64,000 bases of DNA, from assembly GCA_963930655.1 (NCBI GenBank), contig OZ005609.1, forward strand, positions 18,921,001-18,985,000, given 5' to 3'. Below the pieces are notes generated by a model. The model was not told where the DNA came from and made no database searches. It saw only the letters and a program-made list of their open reading frames with translations. Shown one piece after another: positions 10,748 through 22,038 of this stretch (position 1 is the stretch's first letter; every line of letters starts with the position of its first letter). The position numbers were made by a program, and so were the translations under genes. This stretch comes from Myrica gale (lineage: Eukaryota > Streptophyta > Magnoliopsida > Fagales > Myricaceae).

Positions 10748-11511
10748 CTGAGTTAAAACTGGAAGAGACCTCAAATTATCAATCAAATAACATGCTTTTA
10801 TAATAATTTTTCTCCATCCATATGAAGAATGAAAGACAGAAAGATCAATACACTACAAACAAGGTACAATATATATATCTATTGTGTTGCTTCGTACAAG
10901 ATATGGGGGACAGAAGCAGATAGCCCTAAGATCAGCTTCTCCGACCACAGTATTGACAAGTTTCTCCCTCCTACAATACCTACAAAGAATGTTGGCGCCA
11001 GATGACCCATTACCGAGAAAATTATAAGGTAAATGAAATGACAATACAAAAGAAAATAAAACAAAGAGCCTTTGAAGTGTAAAACTTGTCCCTGCCCCCT
11101 TAACTATCTGAACAAGCCTACTTAGGTTTAAAGGATTTTCCACTCCAAGGCAGTGGATGCTACAATGAAGAAGAAATACATAAAGAGGAAACAGAGAGGG
11201 GAAAGGATGGGGATTTACAGTGTGGCAGTGACTGTGTTTAAGTTTCAGCTGAATCTTTGACGAAATTTGATGCATCAAAAGACTGAGAAAGAAAAATGCT
11301 CAAAGAACCACGGCTTCAATCCTGTAAAAATTGGAATGTGATTACTACAACTTTTTCAGTCAGAAGACATCAAAGACAACAAAAGATCGCCAATTATTCA
11401 ATGTGCTTATTTGTGCAGCTAAGTAAACGTATACCCATGGGCGTCAATCAGAGAGAGCGAGAAAGAGACAGACGTAGGGAGGGAGGGAGGTTCAAAGAGA
11501 AGGGAGCAAAC

Positions 11512-11588
11512 CAAGACTGACGGCCTGGGTGAGGACCTGCAAGATCTGAAGGGATTTGATGGAATCCATTGTTTCACCTATCCATCGG
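11512..11588 (-). pseudogene. SEC11: SEC11 exon 1, captured
   Basis: The minus strand reads WIGETMDSIKSLQILQVLTQ and then AVSL, followed by a GT donor (gtttgctccc). This is the N-terminus of plant SEC11, whose usual beginning is MGWIGE. Here the expected start codon region reads CTC CGA TGG, so the native ATG is lost, and only the internal ATG at 11567-11569 could start translation. The intron to exon 2 spans about 1.56 kb. With exon 2 it would give about 60 residues of the N-terminal anchor and the Ser motif, then run into intron 2. Confidence 0.85.
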
Positions 11589-11995
11589 AGGCCGCTTCTC
11601 GGTCCCTCTCTAGCCTAGAATCTTCTTCAGAGACGCCGATCATCAAGCGCACGCCGCGGAGGAGCTTGAGGAGCGGCAGAGGTGGGATGGGCAGAAAGGC
11701 ACGACGTCCGGCGACTGGAGGGGCAGGCGTGGTAGTCGGCACTCGGCAGGAGAGGGAGGGGAGGGAGAGAGAAGCATGGGCAAAATGCTAAGGTTTCTGC
11801 TTTCTGTCGAAGGGGGGAATATAAAAAAAATCTCGATTCCCAGTTCCCTGGAACCCGGTGCCGGGTAACCCGGGAACCGGGAATACCACCGGGTTCATTG
11901 CAAAAAGTCAAACCGGCACCAGCAACGGTGAAGCCGTGTACCGGCAACCCGGTGCCGGTGCCACCGGAATTTTTCGGTGGCATTGTGCAACCCTT

Positions 11996-12003
11996 AGGGT
12001 GGC
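11996..12003. repeat. hAT target-site duplication, right
   Basis: AGGGTGGC, identical to 9379-9386. Confidence 0.9.
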
Positions 12004-13380
12004 AGGACAACAATATTTACCCTATGGGTATTACTGAGAAAATATTAAACCTCAGGGGCGCATGTGTTATTTAAGCCTAAATAATATGTACAAGGTAATA
12101 TATATATTACATATATAAAATATGTAAGGTATTATTATAAATTAATTGTTGTTCATTTATTATGTATAACACAAAATTCTCGCTTAAAATGCCTTCCCAA
12201 AAAAGCTGGCAAAAAAAGTTCACACATGAAAACCAGAATTTTCGAATTCCATTTCTAGAACCAAATTTTGCATTCTGGTACGCACTCTTATTTTTTAAAC
12301 TTGAAATGACATTAATGTTCTTGCCGACTTAATTTAGACATCTTGTGTTTTATTCTTATTGTGTTCTTTAGCACCGCCTACTAGTGTGTAAAGATTTTTT
12401 TGTCCGTTGGCGTGTGTTTAAATTATCCACGTTCTTTGCCTTGAGTAATAACTTATTATATAATTAATCACAAGGTATAAAGTGTTGGAGGTTATATCAT
12501 AATCAATTTATATATAAAATTTTACGAAAATATTATTATTATTATTATGAGATATCATATTTTTATCATGAGCTCAGCTCTGGTTAAACCAGAAAACCTT
12601 GGCTTGGTCCATCGGGTTTCAAATAAGAAAGAATTCTTAAATATTATCTAAGCTAGTAGCCAGAAGCTTATTCAAGTTTAAATGTGAAAATCAAGAGAGA
12701 GAGAAAAAAACGCATGAGATATATTTTTTGACAAAAGTTACAAAGCTAACAATTCAAAAAACAAATAGAGATAATATCGCCCGTTTGTATTGTACTTGTT
12801 TTGCTCTTTACTTTCGCTATTGTACTTGTTTTGCCCTCCACTTTTCAAGTGCGCGTGTATATGATTTTAAGGTCCCATTATTTAATAGTTTCTTTTTTTA
12901 ATTATGAATTATAGAATTTCAAAATTAACTACGTGCGGAACAAGTGATTATTTTTTGGGTCCGAAGAGTCTCAAAAATAAAATAAAAGAGTATAAAATGT
13001 CAGACTCCACAAATCACGTGGGTGCAAAGTGTACTTAAGTATTTTTGAATATTTGAGGCAAAATGGAAAGTGAACCACGTGCAGGATATGTGACTGACTT
13101 TTCTATTCGAAATAACGGATAATAGACAGCGGACTGCAAAGTGTCAAGATCTCAAAATCACGCGAGTGAAATGTCTCAAAATTTTAAAAAACAGAGTGAA
13201 ATGTGTCAGAACCGTCAAACCACGTGGTTGCAAAGTGTAATTAACCAAAAAAAACTTAACTGAAAAAATACCTTTTCTAGGCTAAAACATTTTCTGATGG
13301 AACAAAAGTTTGAAAATTAAGATAAATATATACATTGTTCACTCATAAACTACAGGGAATTTAATACATTATACCCACCA
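12004..13380. repeat. Unit flank, dispersed AT-rich repeat
   Basis: 12004-12400 is paralogous to 58760-59170 (gacaacaatatttaccctat and onward). The part from 12140 is also a diverged copy of 13670-14250. 12960-13250 contains loose repeats of the type cacgtgggtgcaaagtgta. No gene is seen. Confidence 0.7.
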
Positions 13381-15060
13381 AATTATGGGTGGGCAAATAT
13401 TCTGACCAAATCAGGAATTTCCGATACCGGCAATCCGGTTTCGAATCTGACACAAAATTGAACCGGAACCGAAATTGTTTTTTGGCATTTTTCGGAGAAT
13501 TTCTTGTTCCAGTTTGTTTTTTTTTTTTTAAAAAAAGTAGAATTCAAATGGACTAATAATTTTGTTTTTAGATACCCATAATTTTATAATGTTGTAATTT
13601 TATTTTAGATATTGGAATTTGGATGAATGTTTATGGTAGCTTTGAACGAATGTTTATTTTAGATTTTATTCATTGTTAATTTATGATGTATAACAAAAAA
13701 TTTGGCCGGCTCAAAATGCCTTCCCAAAAACAGCCCACGTATGGAAACTATAAATTCTAAATTCTGTTTCTAGAACCAAATTTTGTATTTGGTACCCACC
13801 TTTATTCTAAATATCAATATTAGACACTTTGTACCTTTCATGAAATTAAAGGAAAATTAAATTCTTTTTACATTTGAAATGACCTTAATATTCTTGATGA
13901 CTTAATGTTAGAAATCTTTTGTTTTATTCTTATTGTGTTCTTTTCACCGCCTGATTGTGTACAAATTAAGATATTTTTTTCACTTGCCATGTGTTTAAAT
14001 TAGCCGAACCCCCTTCTTTTACTTTTTTTCCCTACACCACCTTTATTTTACTTGAGTAATAACTTATTAAACAATTGATCACAAGGTCTCAAGCGTTAGA
14101 GATTATATCATAATCATTCTCTTAGCCATTGAGTTTCAAATAAGAAATATTTCTTAAAAAGTTTAAATGTAAAAAATCATGAGAGAGAAAACAAAGCATG
14201 ATATATATTTGTCAAATGTCATGAAGCTAACAATTCAAAAAAAAAAACTAGAGATAATATTGGTCCGTGTGCTTCTTTTACTTGCTTTGCCCTCCACTTT
14301 TCAACGGTAGTGTGCCTATAAAATCAAAGGGCCATCATTTCTTGGTTTCCTTTTTTAATCTCGATTTAATTAATATTCTTCATATTGTGTTTAAGGGAGG
14401 CATGATATCATACATAATAAATATATAATTTTGCTATGATATTATAGTTATTACGATATGAGATATTCAAGTTTAAATGTGAGATATTCTCGTCAAGATC
14501 TTTAATATCAGGTTTAAATATAAGAATATATATCCTTCCTATCATACTTTCTATTTTATCTATAAATAGAGACATTTAACTCTTCATTCTCTCCTCTGTT
14601 CAAATTATATCTTTCAATTAACTCTACATTTATCTTTATTTTTCTTCTTCTTCTTTATGTTATAATTACGCTCATTTTGGGTGTTAAAGATAAACGTCGA
14701 AATAAATTTAAAATTATAAAAGCAACGTCAATAAGCATGTGATTCAGATTTTATTTTTATATATTACGCTTCAGTTTATTTTATCATGTATACATCAAAA
14801 AGCGGCATTAATTTTGGGGGAAGAAACTACATAGGATTTTGAAAAGGATGGCCAGAAACTTAAATAGGGATGACTGGTAACAGCTTCTAAAAGCGTGAGA
14901 TAATGTTAAAAACTTATCTAAAAATAATTTATCAGAAACATATATCTCAATAAGAGTGATAAATAATAATGTGGACCAACATTTATTCGTTCAATGACAT
15001 CATAAGTGACGGAAGAGCGACTACATCATATTTATTCATTCAATAACACCATAAGTGATC
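13381..15060. repeat. DEFL unit 3' flank, copy A
   Basis: Paralogous over its length to 24490-26320 and 53740-55280. It includes a tataaatagagac promoter-like box at about 14562 followed by a pyrimidine-rich leader on the plus strand, but no ORF follows. The start (gggtgggcaaatattc, 13388) resembles a hAT terminus. This flank lacks the 153-bp element found at 25661 in copy B. Confidence 0.7.
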
Positions 15061-15076
15061 GAAGATCAGCAACCAC

Positions 15077-16261
15077 TTAACATTGGTAGGTACAATCACA
15101 CTGACTTGGAATACCGGGCGGTGGGAAGACGGAGCACATTCCCACTCCATGGTATTCTTTTCGACACACTTCCCCGCAGCTTCCGTGACCATTCTCACAG
15201 TCCCAAGCTTTGTGGCACTCTCGTGCTTCCACCATTGGTACCATTTTCTGATCACCTGTAAATCATTCCCAGCTTCTCATGACTTTGATCCAACGACACT
15301 GAAACTGTAGGCTATGTTTGTTTTGTATCTCAGAAAATTTCTAAAAATTTTCCACTCACTTTTTCATCAATTTCAATATCTTTTCACCGATTCCAATAAT
15401 TTTTTCATCAATTTCAATAACATTTCAACAATCCCAATAATTTTTTTCAAACTCCAATAACTTTTAACACATTTTTCACCAAACTCAAAAAAATCCACGC
15501 TACTTTCAAAAAATACAAAAAATAAAAACTGTTTTGTGAATTCAACCAAACATAGCCTTAATTTCTATATAACAATACTGCATCATTTGTCTTCTACCGC
15601 ATTAGTGCAACGGTTGGGGCATTGCCCTCTATAGACTCGACCTATCAAATTCGAATCACATGAATACGAGATTGAAGTTCTTGCCTTCTCAAATAACGCA
15701 TAGGGAAACTACTCTGCAGGACCTTATACAATATCCTAAACGGTCAAGGTCCTCATGGTTCAGGCAATATCAAGGCCAGGGAATATTGCGGGGCCTACGT
15801 ACACCTTGACTGGCAGGGTAGCTTTCCCGATAGTTCAGGCAATATTGCATCATTCAATGCAAACCAAATAGATATCAATTGATTAGAAAAAAAAAACAAA
15901 TAGATATCAATTTTTCAATAGCGCATAGAAATTCTTAATTCTTCTTCCGGATCAGAAAGAAAAATGCTTTCATTAGCCTCCAATTTTCTCATTACTCTAA
16001 TTGCTAACTCGAATTGTTTCATAGCAAAATGTTGCTGATTCGGTAGGTCATGAACATGGTTTACTGATTTCACATACGCGAACAAAGTCGATAAAGCATG
16101 AAGAGTAGAGGACGAAAAGAATCATACAGAAAAGGATTTATAAACCAGATTTAACCCATCGCATCAAAAGGGGGCAAAATGCGACGGAAAGTCTGAGAAT
16201 ATTTACCGCAGCTAATCAGTAGGACGACAAGAACGAAGAACAAGGTAGAGGCTTTTTTCAT
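15077..16261 (-). CDS. Defensin-like (DEFL/LCR) secreted peptide, copy A, intact
   Basis: Two exons: 16261-16207 (ATG, 18 codons plus 1 base, donor GTAAAT) and 15255-15077 (acceptor tacag, stop TAA). The spliced product is 77 residues. Residues 1-18 are a hydrophobic signal peptide, MKKASTLFFVLVVLLISC. The mature part has eight Cys spaced C-x5-C-x6-C-x3-C-x9-C-x11-C-x-C-x3-C, which fits the plant CS-alpha-beta defensin fold with its CxC pair. The likely role is a secreted antimicrobial or signalling peptide, inferred from the family. Exon differences among copies A, B and C are 5 silent to 1 replacement (Asn/Ser), suggesting purifying selection. The intron holds a MITE, a SINE and an ORF-like stretch. 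A TATA box lies about 55 nt upstream of the ATG. Confidence 0.85.
15310..15557. mobile_element. Tourist-like MITE in DEFL intron, 248 bp
   Basis: The ends GGCTATGTTTGTTTTG and the inverted CCAAACATAGCC enclose an AT-rich core. Copies B and C have the uninterrupted site (gaaactataatttctat), whereas here the flanks are gta and tta, a 3-bp TA-containing duplication with one change. The insertion came after the unit duplicated. Confidence 0.85.
15588..15839 (+). mobile_element. tRNA-derived SINE in DEFL intron A
   Basis: A pol III A-box-like TAGTGCAACGGT and a B-box-like ATTCGAATC lie about 45 bp apart at the 5' end. The element is flanked by direct repeats aatactgcatcatt (15574-15587) and aatattgcatcatt (15841-15854). 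The same SINE at the same intronic position occurs in copies B, C and D, so it predates the duplication. Confidence 0.75.
15905..16130 (-). other. Conserved ORF-like stretch inside DEFL intron
   Basis: The minus strand reads AYVKSVNHVHDLPNQQHFAM, then an ELAIRVMRKLEANE segment and a stop. All four DEFL introns keep it open with mostly conservative changes (copies near 26910, 55892 and 59615). I recognise no family. It could be a relic exon, an alternative terminal exon, or chance. Confidence 0.4.
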
Positions 16262-16315
16262 CCTTGCTTACGTGTGTGTTGTATGCTACTCAAGTGAAGT
16301 GCATTTTGGGACCCA

Positions 16316-16326
16316 ATTTATATATT
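16316..16326 (-). promoter_or_regulatory. TATA box of DEFL copy A
   Basis: Minus-strand AATATATAAAT lies about 55 nt upstream of the ATG at 16261. The same box is at 27248, 56294 and 60050 in the other copies. Confidence 0.65.
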
Positions 16327-17635
16327 CTCTAAGATATAACGCCTGGTGGAGTCAATCAATATTGTCTTAATATCCATATTCTTTCTAAGGCAAAAATCGT
16401 GAACTTCCCATTCTATTCGTATTTTTTTTCTATATATACGCTTTATATAAATGAATCAAAACCAAATAAAGACCCTTTTTCATCGTTGTACAGAATATAT
16501 ATTATTGCGAAGTAAAAAAATAGGAAAGTATCGATTGAGAATCCTAACCTAATCATTACTTTCCATCGATTCATGTTTTTGTCATTCACTATATTATGAG
16601 AATTTCAAAGACATTTATTTTATTCATTCAAATTTTGAAATTACTCTCACCTCTCACCTACTAAATATGGTTAGTCTAGAAGTGGAAGTATGTCTTTTAA
16701 CTATTGAACTATTTTCTTTCAAGGCGCACAATTTATATTTTATGAAAAAAAATTTCCTTTGAAATTTAATATGAAAAAGTAGGCAATCAATTATGGTGTG
16801 AATAGAGAGATCAGCAGATCAGCTTATTAGCAGAGGAGTTAGAAAAAGAAGGAAATCATGGATGTTTTAAATTCAAAGATATTATAACATCCGAATGTTT
16901 TGAATTTAAAGATATCACCGGAGAAAATAAAGGATGATTTGAAATTAAAGACACTGGCTAGAGATTCTGCGATATGTTGTACGAATTGCCAATATCTTTG
17001 AAAACAGCACTGCACAGTACAGTACAGTACATCCTGAAATTAAGGCATCAAATCAGTCCGAATTATTATCAAATAATATCCTAACACAATAAAGGCCAAT
17101 TACTCTATAGTCTATTACTCTATTATAAATATCCTATTATGTAGTTGTAAAGAGGTAATAAATTCTATAAATGAAAATTAATCGCACACAATCAAGGGTA
17201 CTGGTGAGATTTCTGCAGAAATTTAAAGATTAAGACACAAGAAAATCTAACAGCTGGCAGGAAGAAAATAATAAACAAAGAAGCTGAAAGGAGACTAACA
17301 TGTAACATTAGAAAAGAAATTTTAAGACGATTCTCGTTTTCATGACTTGGGACAACTTGGTTTCTCTTTTTCTAAGCATGACTTGAGACCAAAAGAAAAA
17401 TACGTACTTAAGACATATCTATGTTTTATTAACTTTAATATCTAATAGTAATATGTTTGAATTTAACAAAAAAAAATTGAGATGGTGTCGGCCCCACATA
17501 TTTTGACTGCACACCCTTTTCGAAGTTAAAATCAAGCCGAAGTTAGAACATAAACGTAGGTGCTGAAGTGCAACAAGATTCACGGGTTGAACATTTTAGA
17601 GTAAAGAAACAGTAGGGGCTTAGTCCTCGTGTTAT
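16327..17635. other. DEFL upstream flank, copy A
   Basis: Shared with 27260-28196 plus 37331-38308 (copy B) and 56305-57853 (copy C). It includes the uninterrupted site of the CACTA insertion (taatatcctaacacaataaa, about 17082) and of the 476-bp MITE (gacaacttggtttc, about 17349). Compared with copies B and C, about 200 bp is deleted near 16570. No gene is seen. Confidence 0.7.
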
Positions 17636-18395
17636 CGCCACAACAAAATTTAGCTTTTGGGATGGATTTTTCCGTCTCAAAAATCGAAATTCTATCTCAA
17701 AAATTCTATTGTGACGGAATCTGTCCGTCGCCCCAACTGTCCCAACAAAGCTGTTACAATATATTTGTTTGGACGAAAATGATGTTCCGTTCCAAAAAGT
17801 ACTTATATGAGACAAAATCTTTTTTGTCCCAGAATAGAATTATCATTCGAACACTTTAAAACGAACTTTTGAGAATTATGTTCGAACGTCTTTCGATGAA
17901 AAATATAAATTCGTTTGATAATGCAAATAAACATTCGAACAACCCTAAAATTTGTTTACGTTCGATATTTAAGGTATCGTTCCAACATTTAATGGAACGT
18001 CTGTAACCGTTCTTAATCAGTTACACCGGTTGACGTGAAAACCGTTCAGACTATTTCTGTCGGAAAGTGGAAACAAGTTCGAACATTTTACGACATTCCA
18101 TGGGATATCATTAAATCCGTTTGATATACCGATCAAAGAATAAAAAAGTTGTTGTTCGAACATGTTATGAATGGAAACGCAGCGGTTTGAATACTGTTCG
18201 AACGTAGGGGAGGCAAGTTGTATTTCAAATGTTCAAGTTTTAAATGTAATTCCGTCACTTGTTATAAATCAATTTATTTATAAAATTTTACGGAACGGAA
18301 CATCATTTTCGTCCAAAAAAATCTTTTGTCACGGTTTTGTTGGGACTGTTGGGGCGACGGACAGATTCCGCCCCAAAAGAATTTTTGAGACACAT
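17636..18395. mobile_element. CACTA-like element, copy A
   Basis: It begins CGCCACAACAAAATTTAGCTTTTGGG. The left arm (about 17690-17790) and right arm (about 18285-18390) are inverted repeats of about 110-150 bp with the phrase ctgtccgtcgccccaactgt. The core carries many TTCGAAC motifs, like the subterminal binding-site clusters of CACTA elements. The right terminus is cut by other sequence. It has no transposase. Confidence 0.6.
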
Positions 18396-18772
18396 TCCTA
18401 TGCACTCTAATAGTTAGAGGGTTACATTTTGTGCTATTGTGTTACCGGTTTTCTTAAATTTATTCTTTTTTTTATCCAATTTATGAAATAACATAAATGA
18501 CCGTTGAACTTTCAGCGATTTTGAGGCAAATTCTCGTTTGTCAATTTCATACTATTTTATTGCATATATGTTAATTTATTTCAATGTCAATTAGGTATTA
18601 ATTTATCATCTCTCGGTCTTAGCAAATAGTACAATACTTATAATTTAATATTTTTAGTCCTTAATTTTTGATGTTTTAATTCTAATACTCTTTTTGCATC
18701 ACGTATGAATTTATTTTTTGAGTTATGAATTCCCCCCACTTCAAAATTGATTTTGGCCCCGCCACTGCTGCA
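18396..18772. repeat. hAT-like 3' end fragment
   Basis: The segment ends with ttggccccgccactg, the hAT terminal motif seen at 33704. It is shared with 39066-39434, where it ends tggctccgccattg. No 5' partner was found. Confidence 0.5.
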
Positions 18773-18773
18773 T

Positions 18774-18900
18774 GACCTACCTCCTAGGTAGCTCCCTAAT
18801 GGTGTAGGCAATAACAAAGGGAGACTACCTTGCGGGGCCTACATCCTAGACCAGCAAGATAGCTTCCTGATAGTTTAGACATTATTACTTCATTTGATGC
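18774..18900 (+). repeat. SINE 3' fragment
   Basis: gggagactaccttgcggggcctac and neighbouring text match the 3' half of the intronic SINE. It sits beside an exon-1 relic just as in intact DEFL introns. Confidence 0.65.
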
Positions 18901-19009
18901 AAATGAAATAGATATCAATTTTTCAATAGTGCATACAAATTCTTAATTTTTCTTCCAGAGTTAACCAATCGCATCAAAAGGAATGCGATGGATAGTTTGA
19001 AAATATTAC

Positions 19010-19063
19010 CGCAGCTGATCAGTAGGACGACGAGAACGAAGAACAAGTAGAGATTTCTCCCAT
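19010..19063 (-). pseudogene. DEFL exon-1 relic, unit A
   Basis: The minus strand begins ATGGGAGAAATCTCTAC and matches the signal-peptide exon up to the GTAAT donor, but one base is missing from the ACCTTG run, which shifts the frame. There is no exon 2: hAT-like and CACTA-like sequence occupies the place where it should be. This is the remains of a second DEFL gene in the unit. Confidence 0.75.
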
Positions 19064-19109
19064 CCTTGTTGCGGTACTGTTGATGCATTTTAGTTGGTGT
19101 AATACTTAT

Positions 19110-19307
19110 GGCATGTTTGAGCCCCAATTAATTGAGCTCAAAATTTTAGTTTTACTACTAAAAAATTCACCACATAATTTTTTATTATTATAATATTTAT
19201 TAAAAATCTTATCTCTCTTCACTTTTTCACCAACTTCCATAACATTTATTTACTTTATAATATTTCACAAACCCCAATACCCAAAATTTTCACCCTCAAA
19301 CATACCC
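19110..19307. mobile_element. Tourist-like MITE, about 198 bp
   Basis: TIRs GGCATGTTTGAG / CTCAAACATACC. The core matches 4042-4236 in reverse orientation. The uninterrupted site is visible at 39775 (acttaatgccgtgtc) and near 60215. The flanks here are actta and taatg, so the target duplication is TA or a 3-bp TWA-like site. Confidence 0.8.
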
Positions 19308-20351
19308 TAATGTTGTGTCTTAGTTTATTTTTGAGATTCCTGTTTAATAAATTCATGCTAAAGATTAGTGGTTCAACATATTAGTGATCGTCTGGGAATG
19401 ATGAAGGTATGATTGAAGTCTGAGTATAGTTTGGTAACGCGGAGTTGGCCCCTTGATATTTTTAAAGCACTCGAAGTTTGATCAGAATTCACTTACATTT
19501 TGATCAGAATTCACTTACAGTTTGATCAAGATCTGCGAAAGAAAATTACAATGATTTTAACAGAAGCGAGCAAGAAGCAAGAATTCGGGAACATTCGTGA
19601 GAATTTTCTTCCCGACCCTCTAAAAAATAAAATCAATTGTCTTCTCATATTCTGTAGCGGACACACAATTGAATAGCCATTCCTTGAGAGATATCCTTGC
19701 TTCCATAGCTTGCTTCTACGTACATTGTTTGTAAATATTTTTGTAGTCTGTTGTGTGTGAACTTAGATAAAACCCAAGAAAAATTTTTGTTCCCTCATCT
19801 CAGATTCGATTTTGATCACCAAGATAATACCAAGACTGTTTGTTCCTAGTGTGAAAGAGCTGATTGCACGTGAATATGTGGAAAGATCGGCTTGGCTGTA
19901 GAGTTCGGCTTTTTGGGATCAAGATCATCAAATGGACGAGGAGTTTCTCATTCCTTGCATGGTGCAGAGCTGGATGTTGTAGTCCACGTAAAGTACAAGT
20001 TGTGTTAGACTAACAACGAGGTGTTTGGTAGTTTATAGATCACTGTGTACTGAGTTTGAAGTTTCTTGTTCATTCGCTTAAACCGGCTTACGAGCCCAAA
20101 GAGTTTTTTCCTCTTGAAAGAATTATTTCAAGTGATTTTTCTCTTCGTCATCAATCTTGGTGTCAATATGTGTGATTGTGATTGGGATTGTATAAAGAAT
20201 TTAGTAAATGTAGTGCTTGTTATCTATTTGTTTCTTTGGTTTAGATAGAAATTATTGAGTATAATGTAGAATTGATAATCTGCAATAACTTGACCATATT
20301 GAATTTTTATTCCGTATAATATATTGGTTGATTGACTGTCCTGAAAATTTA
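19308..20351. repeat. Dispersed block, copy 1
   Basis: Paralogous to 40736-41330 and to 60215-60908 (ggtgcagagctgg, gtgtgaaagagctgattgca). I cannot assign it to a TE family. It includes a 25-bp local direct duplication near 19485-19530 (tttgatcagaattcacttac). No gene is seen. Confidence 0.65.
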
Positions 20352-20669
20352 GGGAAATTGGCATTTTAGTCCCTAGGTTTTGGGCACTTTTTCAATTTAG
20401 TTCTTCACTTTCAATCTTCAAAAATTTAGTCCTTAAGTATTCTTTTTTTACAAAAACATCCTTCGGTCACTCCTCCTTCCAAATTATTAACGGTTGTCTC
20501 TGCCACATCATCGACGCTCAAATGTGGCATCACTTTGGCGCCAGATCAGAGAGACAACTCAACATCATCGAGAATTCACGTGTCATTTACCCAAATTCCC
20601 TTGCATTCAGTTTGAGTTTGTCCTTGCTGCAGCTCACGTCATTCACTTTTTCAAACATTGACTTTTTCA

Positions 20670-20957
20670 AATGTCTTCGTCCTGCCATAGCCCCCATCTC
20701 TCCCCCACGCATTGTGAGACCCTTTTGAAGTGGTCACCATTTTTACAAAGAATGACGGTGGTACCTGGATTCGAGTTCTCAAGGGCCAGAGCATATTGGC
20801 CCGTATACTTGAACTGCTCAGTCTGATTCCCATGGACCATCAGACGTGCTAATTTCTCCGCTCTGTAGCATCGGTGTAAAGGCACCTCAATATGAAAGTC
20901 TGCGAATTTAGTTGAGGTCCATTGATATTTGAAAGTCTTTACTATGGTGGAGGACAT
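20670..20957 (-). pseudogene. MULE transposase N-terminal fragment
   Basis: The minus-strand ORF contains VPLHRCYRAEKLARLMVHGN and then ALENSNPGTTVIL. This corresponds to the plant MuDR-type region before the catalytic domain (usual text CYRAKKLAL and NPGSTV). No DDE domain follows: the ORF runs into the TIR. It shows that a MULE coding region was part of this element's ancestry. Confidence 0.7.
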
Positions 20958-21585
20958 ATGGATATTTGGCTGTTTGTTTTCCCCACGCCAAAGGACTGAA
21001 TAATTTCTTGATGAAAAACCTTTTGTACTGGCTCTTCCAGAAACTACGCAGGATTGTCTGCAGTTCCCAGGCTTGGGGTCAAGCTGATTTGTAAAGTCTA
21101 CTCTACGTGGGAGACTTTAAGTTCTGCCTTTTATTACCCTTGAAAACGTGACCCCAGACATTAATGGATCTCAGGTACAATGTACTCGGATTGAGATATG
21201 CGATAATCTTCGGAATGATCTCTATCTTATGAGATAGGAGGGTCAAGATGGACGTAATGAAATGAGCAAGTCGTTGTATGCATATTTGGTTTTGGTGAAC
21301 TTGCTCTGAAATCTTCTTCCTTCATGTGTATTCCATGATACTTTAGTTGCTTGTATGTATGCGAATGACTTCATAATTTCAAGTCGGATATAAATTCGGA
21401 ACAATGTTTGTGAGAAAGCACTCCTGATTTTTCTTTACTGTAGTATATTTAACTATTGTTTCCCTTTCTAGTTTCTACCAGAGCTTTAGTTGCTTGTGTG
21501 TGATTTTACGAGGACCAAGCGTCTTATGATATTCCTATTTATAATGTTATCCTTTCTTCTACTAGAATTACACTTTCTCAATCAG

Positions 21586-21799
21586 GTTAGATTGTTCCTA
21601 TCGGAGGAATCACCTGCACAAGTTGGGTTGGGAGCTCGAGATCGATCACCTTCAAGCAAATACATCGTTGGTATTGCCTTCAACTAGAGCAAGGTCAGAG
21701 GATAATCTGCCCCCTGGCTTTGAAGGAGCTCATTCTTCTAACCAGTTGCAGGCTCAACTGTCCCAGATTCCTCTAATCAAATGGAGATCTCCTCCTCGG
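21586..21799 (+). pseudogene. CCCH zinc-finger (C3H6-like) exon, captured
   Basis: The acceptor tttctcaatcag precedes an exon reading VRLFLSEESPAQVGLGARD. A 1-nt insertion near 21643 then shifts the frame to HLQANTSL, SEDNLPPGFEGAHSSNQLQ and AQLSQIPLIKWRSPPR, ending at a GT donor (gtatat, 21800). The LPPGFEG and LSQIPLIKW motifs are what I remember from plant zinc finger CCCH domain protein 6/30, upstream of its zinc fingers. The fingers themselves are not present. Confidence 0.75.
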
Positions 21800-21933
21800 G
21801 TATATTAGTCTTTTAGGAGTTTCTATCCCAAATCTTTTCCTTTTATTTTTAATATGAGTATTGCCAGTGAAATCAATTATAAAGTTTCATTTCAGCTCAT
21901 TGCTTTATTTCTTTGTTATATTGAGTTCTGCAG

Positions 21934-22038
21934 TTTGTGCTGGATTTCACTTGGCAAGTGGTTGCTGGGGAAGAAAGCAAAGAGAGCGAGATTCAAAAGT
22001 CAAAGGGAGATGAGAATACTCGAAGCTGTTTATCCACG
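21934..22038 (+). pseudogene. CCCH zinc-finger (C3H6-like) next exon, captured
   Basis: After the acceptor ttgagttctgcag the exon reads FVLDFTWQVVAGEESKE and, after a one-base insertion near 21998, QREMRILEAVYPR. It then meets the right TIR. It follows the 21586-21799 exon in order, with a 134-bp intron kept, so it was captured as genomic DNA. Confidence 0.75.

Larger units (their letters stand above)
9387..11995. mobile_element. Gene-capturing hAT-type element (Pack-hAT), 2.6 kb
   Basis: The termini TAGGCCTGCACAA and (reverse complement of the right end) AAGGGTTGCACAA are imperfect inverted repeats flanked by an exact 8-bp duplication AGGGTGGC, the hAT signature. Both ends have GC-rich subterminal zones full of ccggtttt/accggc words (9400-9540 and 11830-11990) that contrast with the AT-rich surroundings. 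There is no transposase. The interior holds, on the minus strand, exons from at least two host genes separated by intron-like sequence with splice sites, so the copying was from genomic DNA rather than from mRNA. The empty allele of the insertion is present at about 58755. Confidence 0.88.

Noticed and set aside
10860-11060. Open frames at 10879-11064 and 10853-11278 as a further captured exon
   Set aside because: Two frames are open and neither gives a recognisable motif or clear splice pair, so it may be intron.
15040-15310. ORFs of 68-75 codons on both strands over DEFL exon 2
   Set aside because: They are wrong-frame or antisense readings of the exon. The defensin frame, joined to exon 1, explains the conservation through silent third positions and the Cys spacing.
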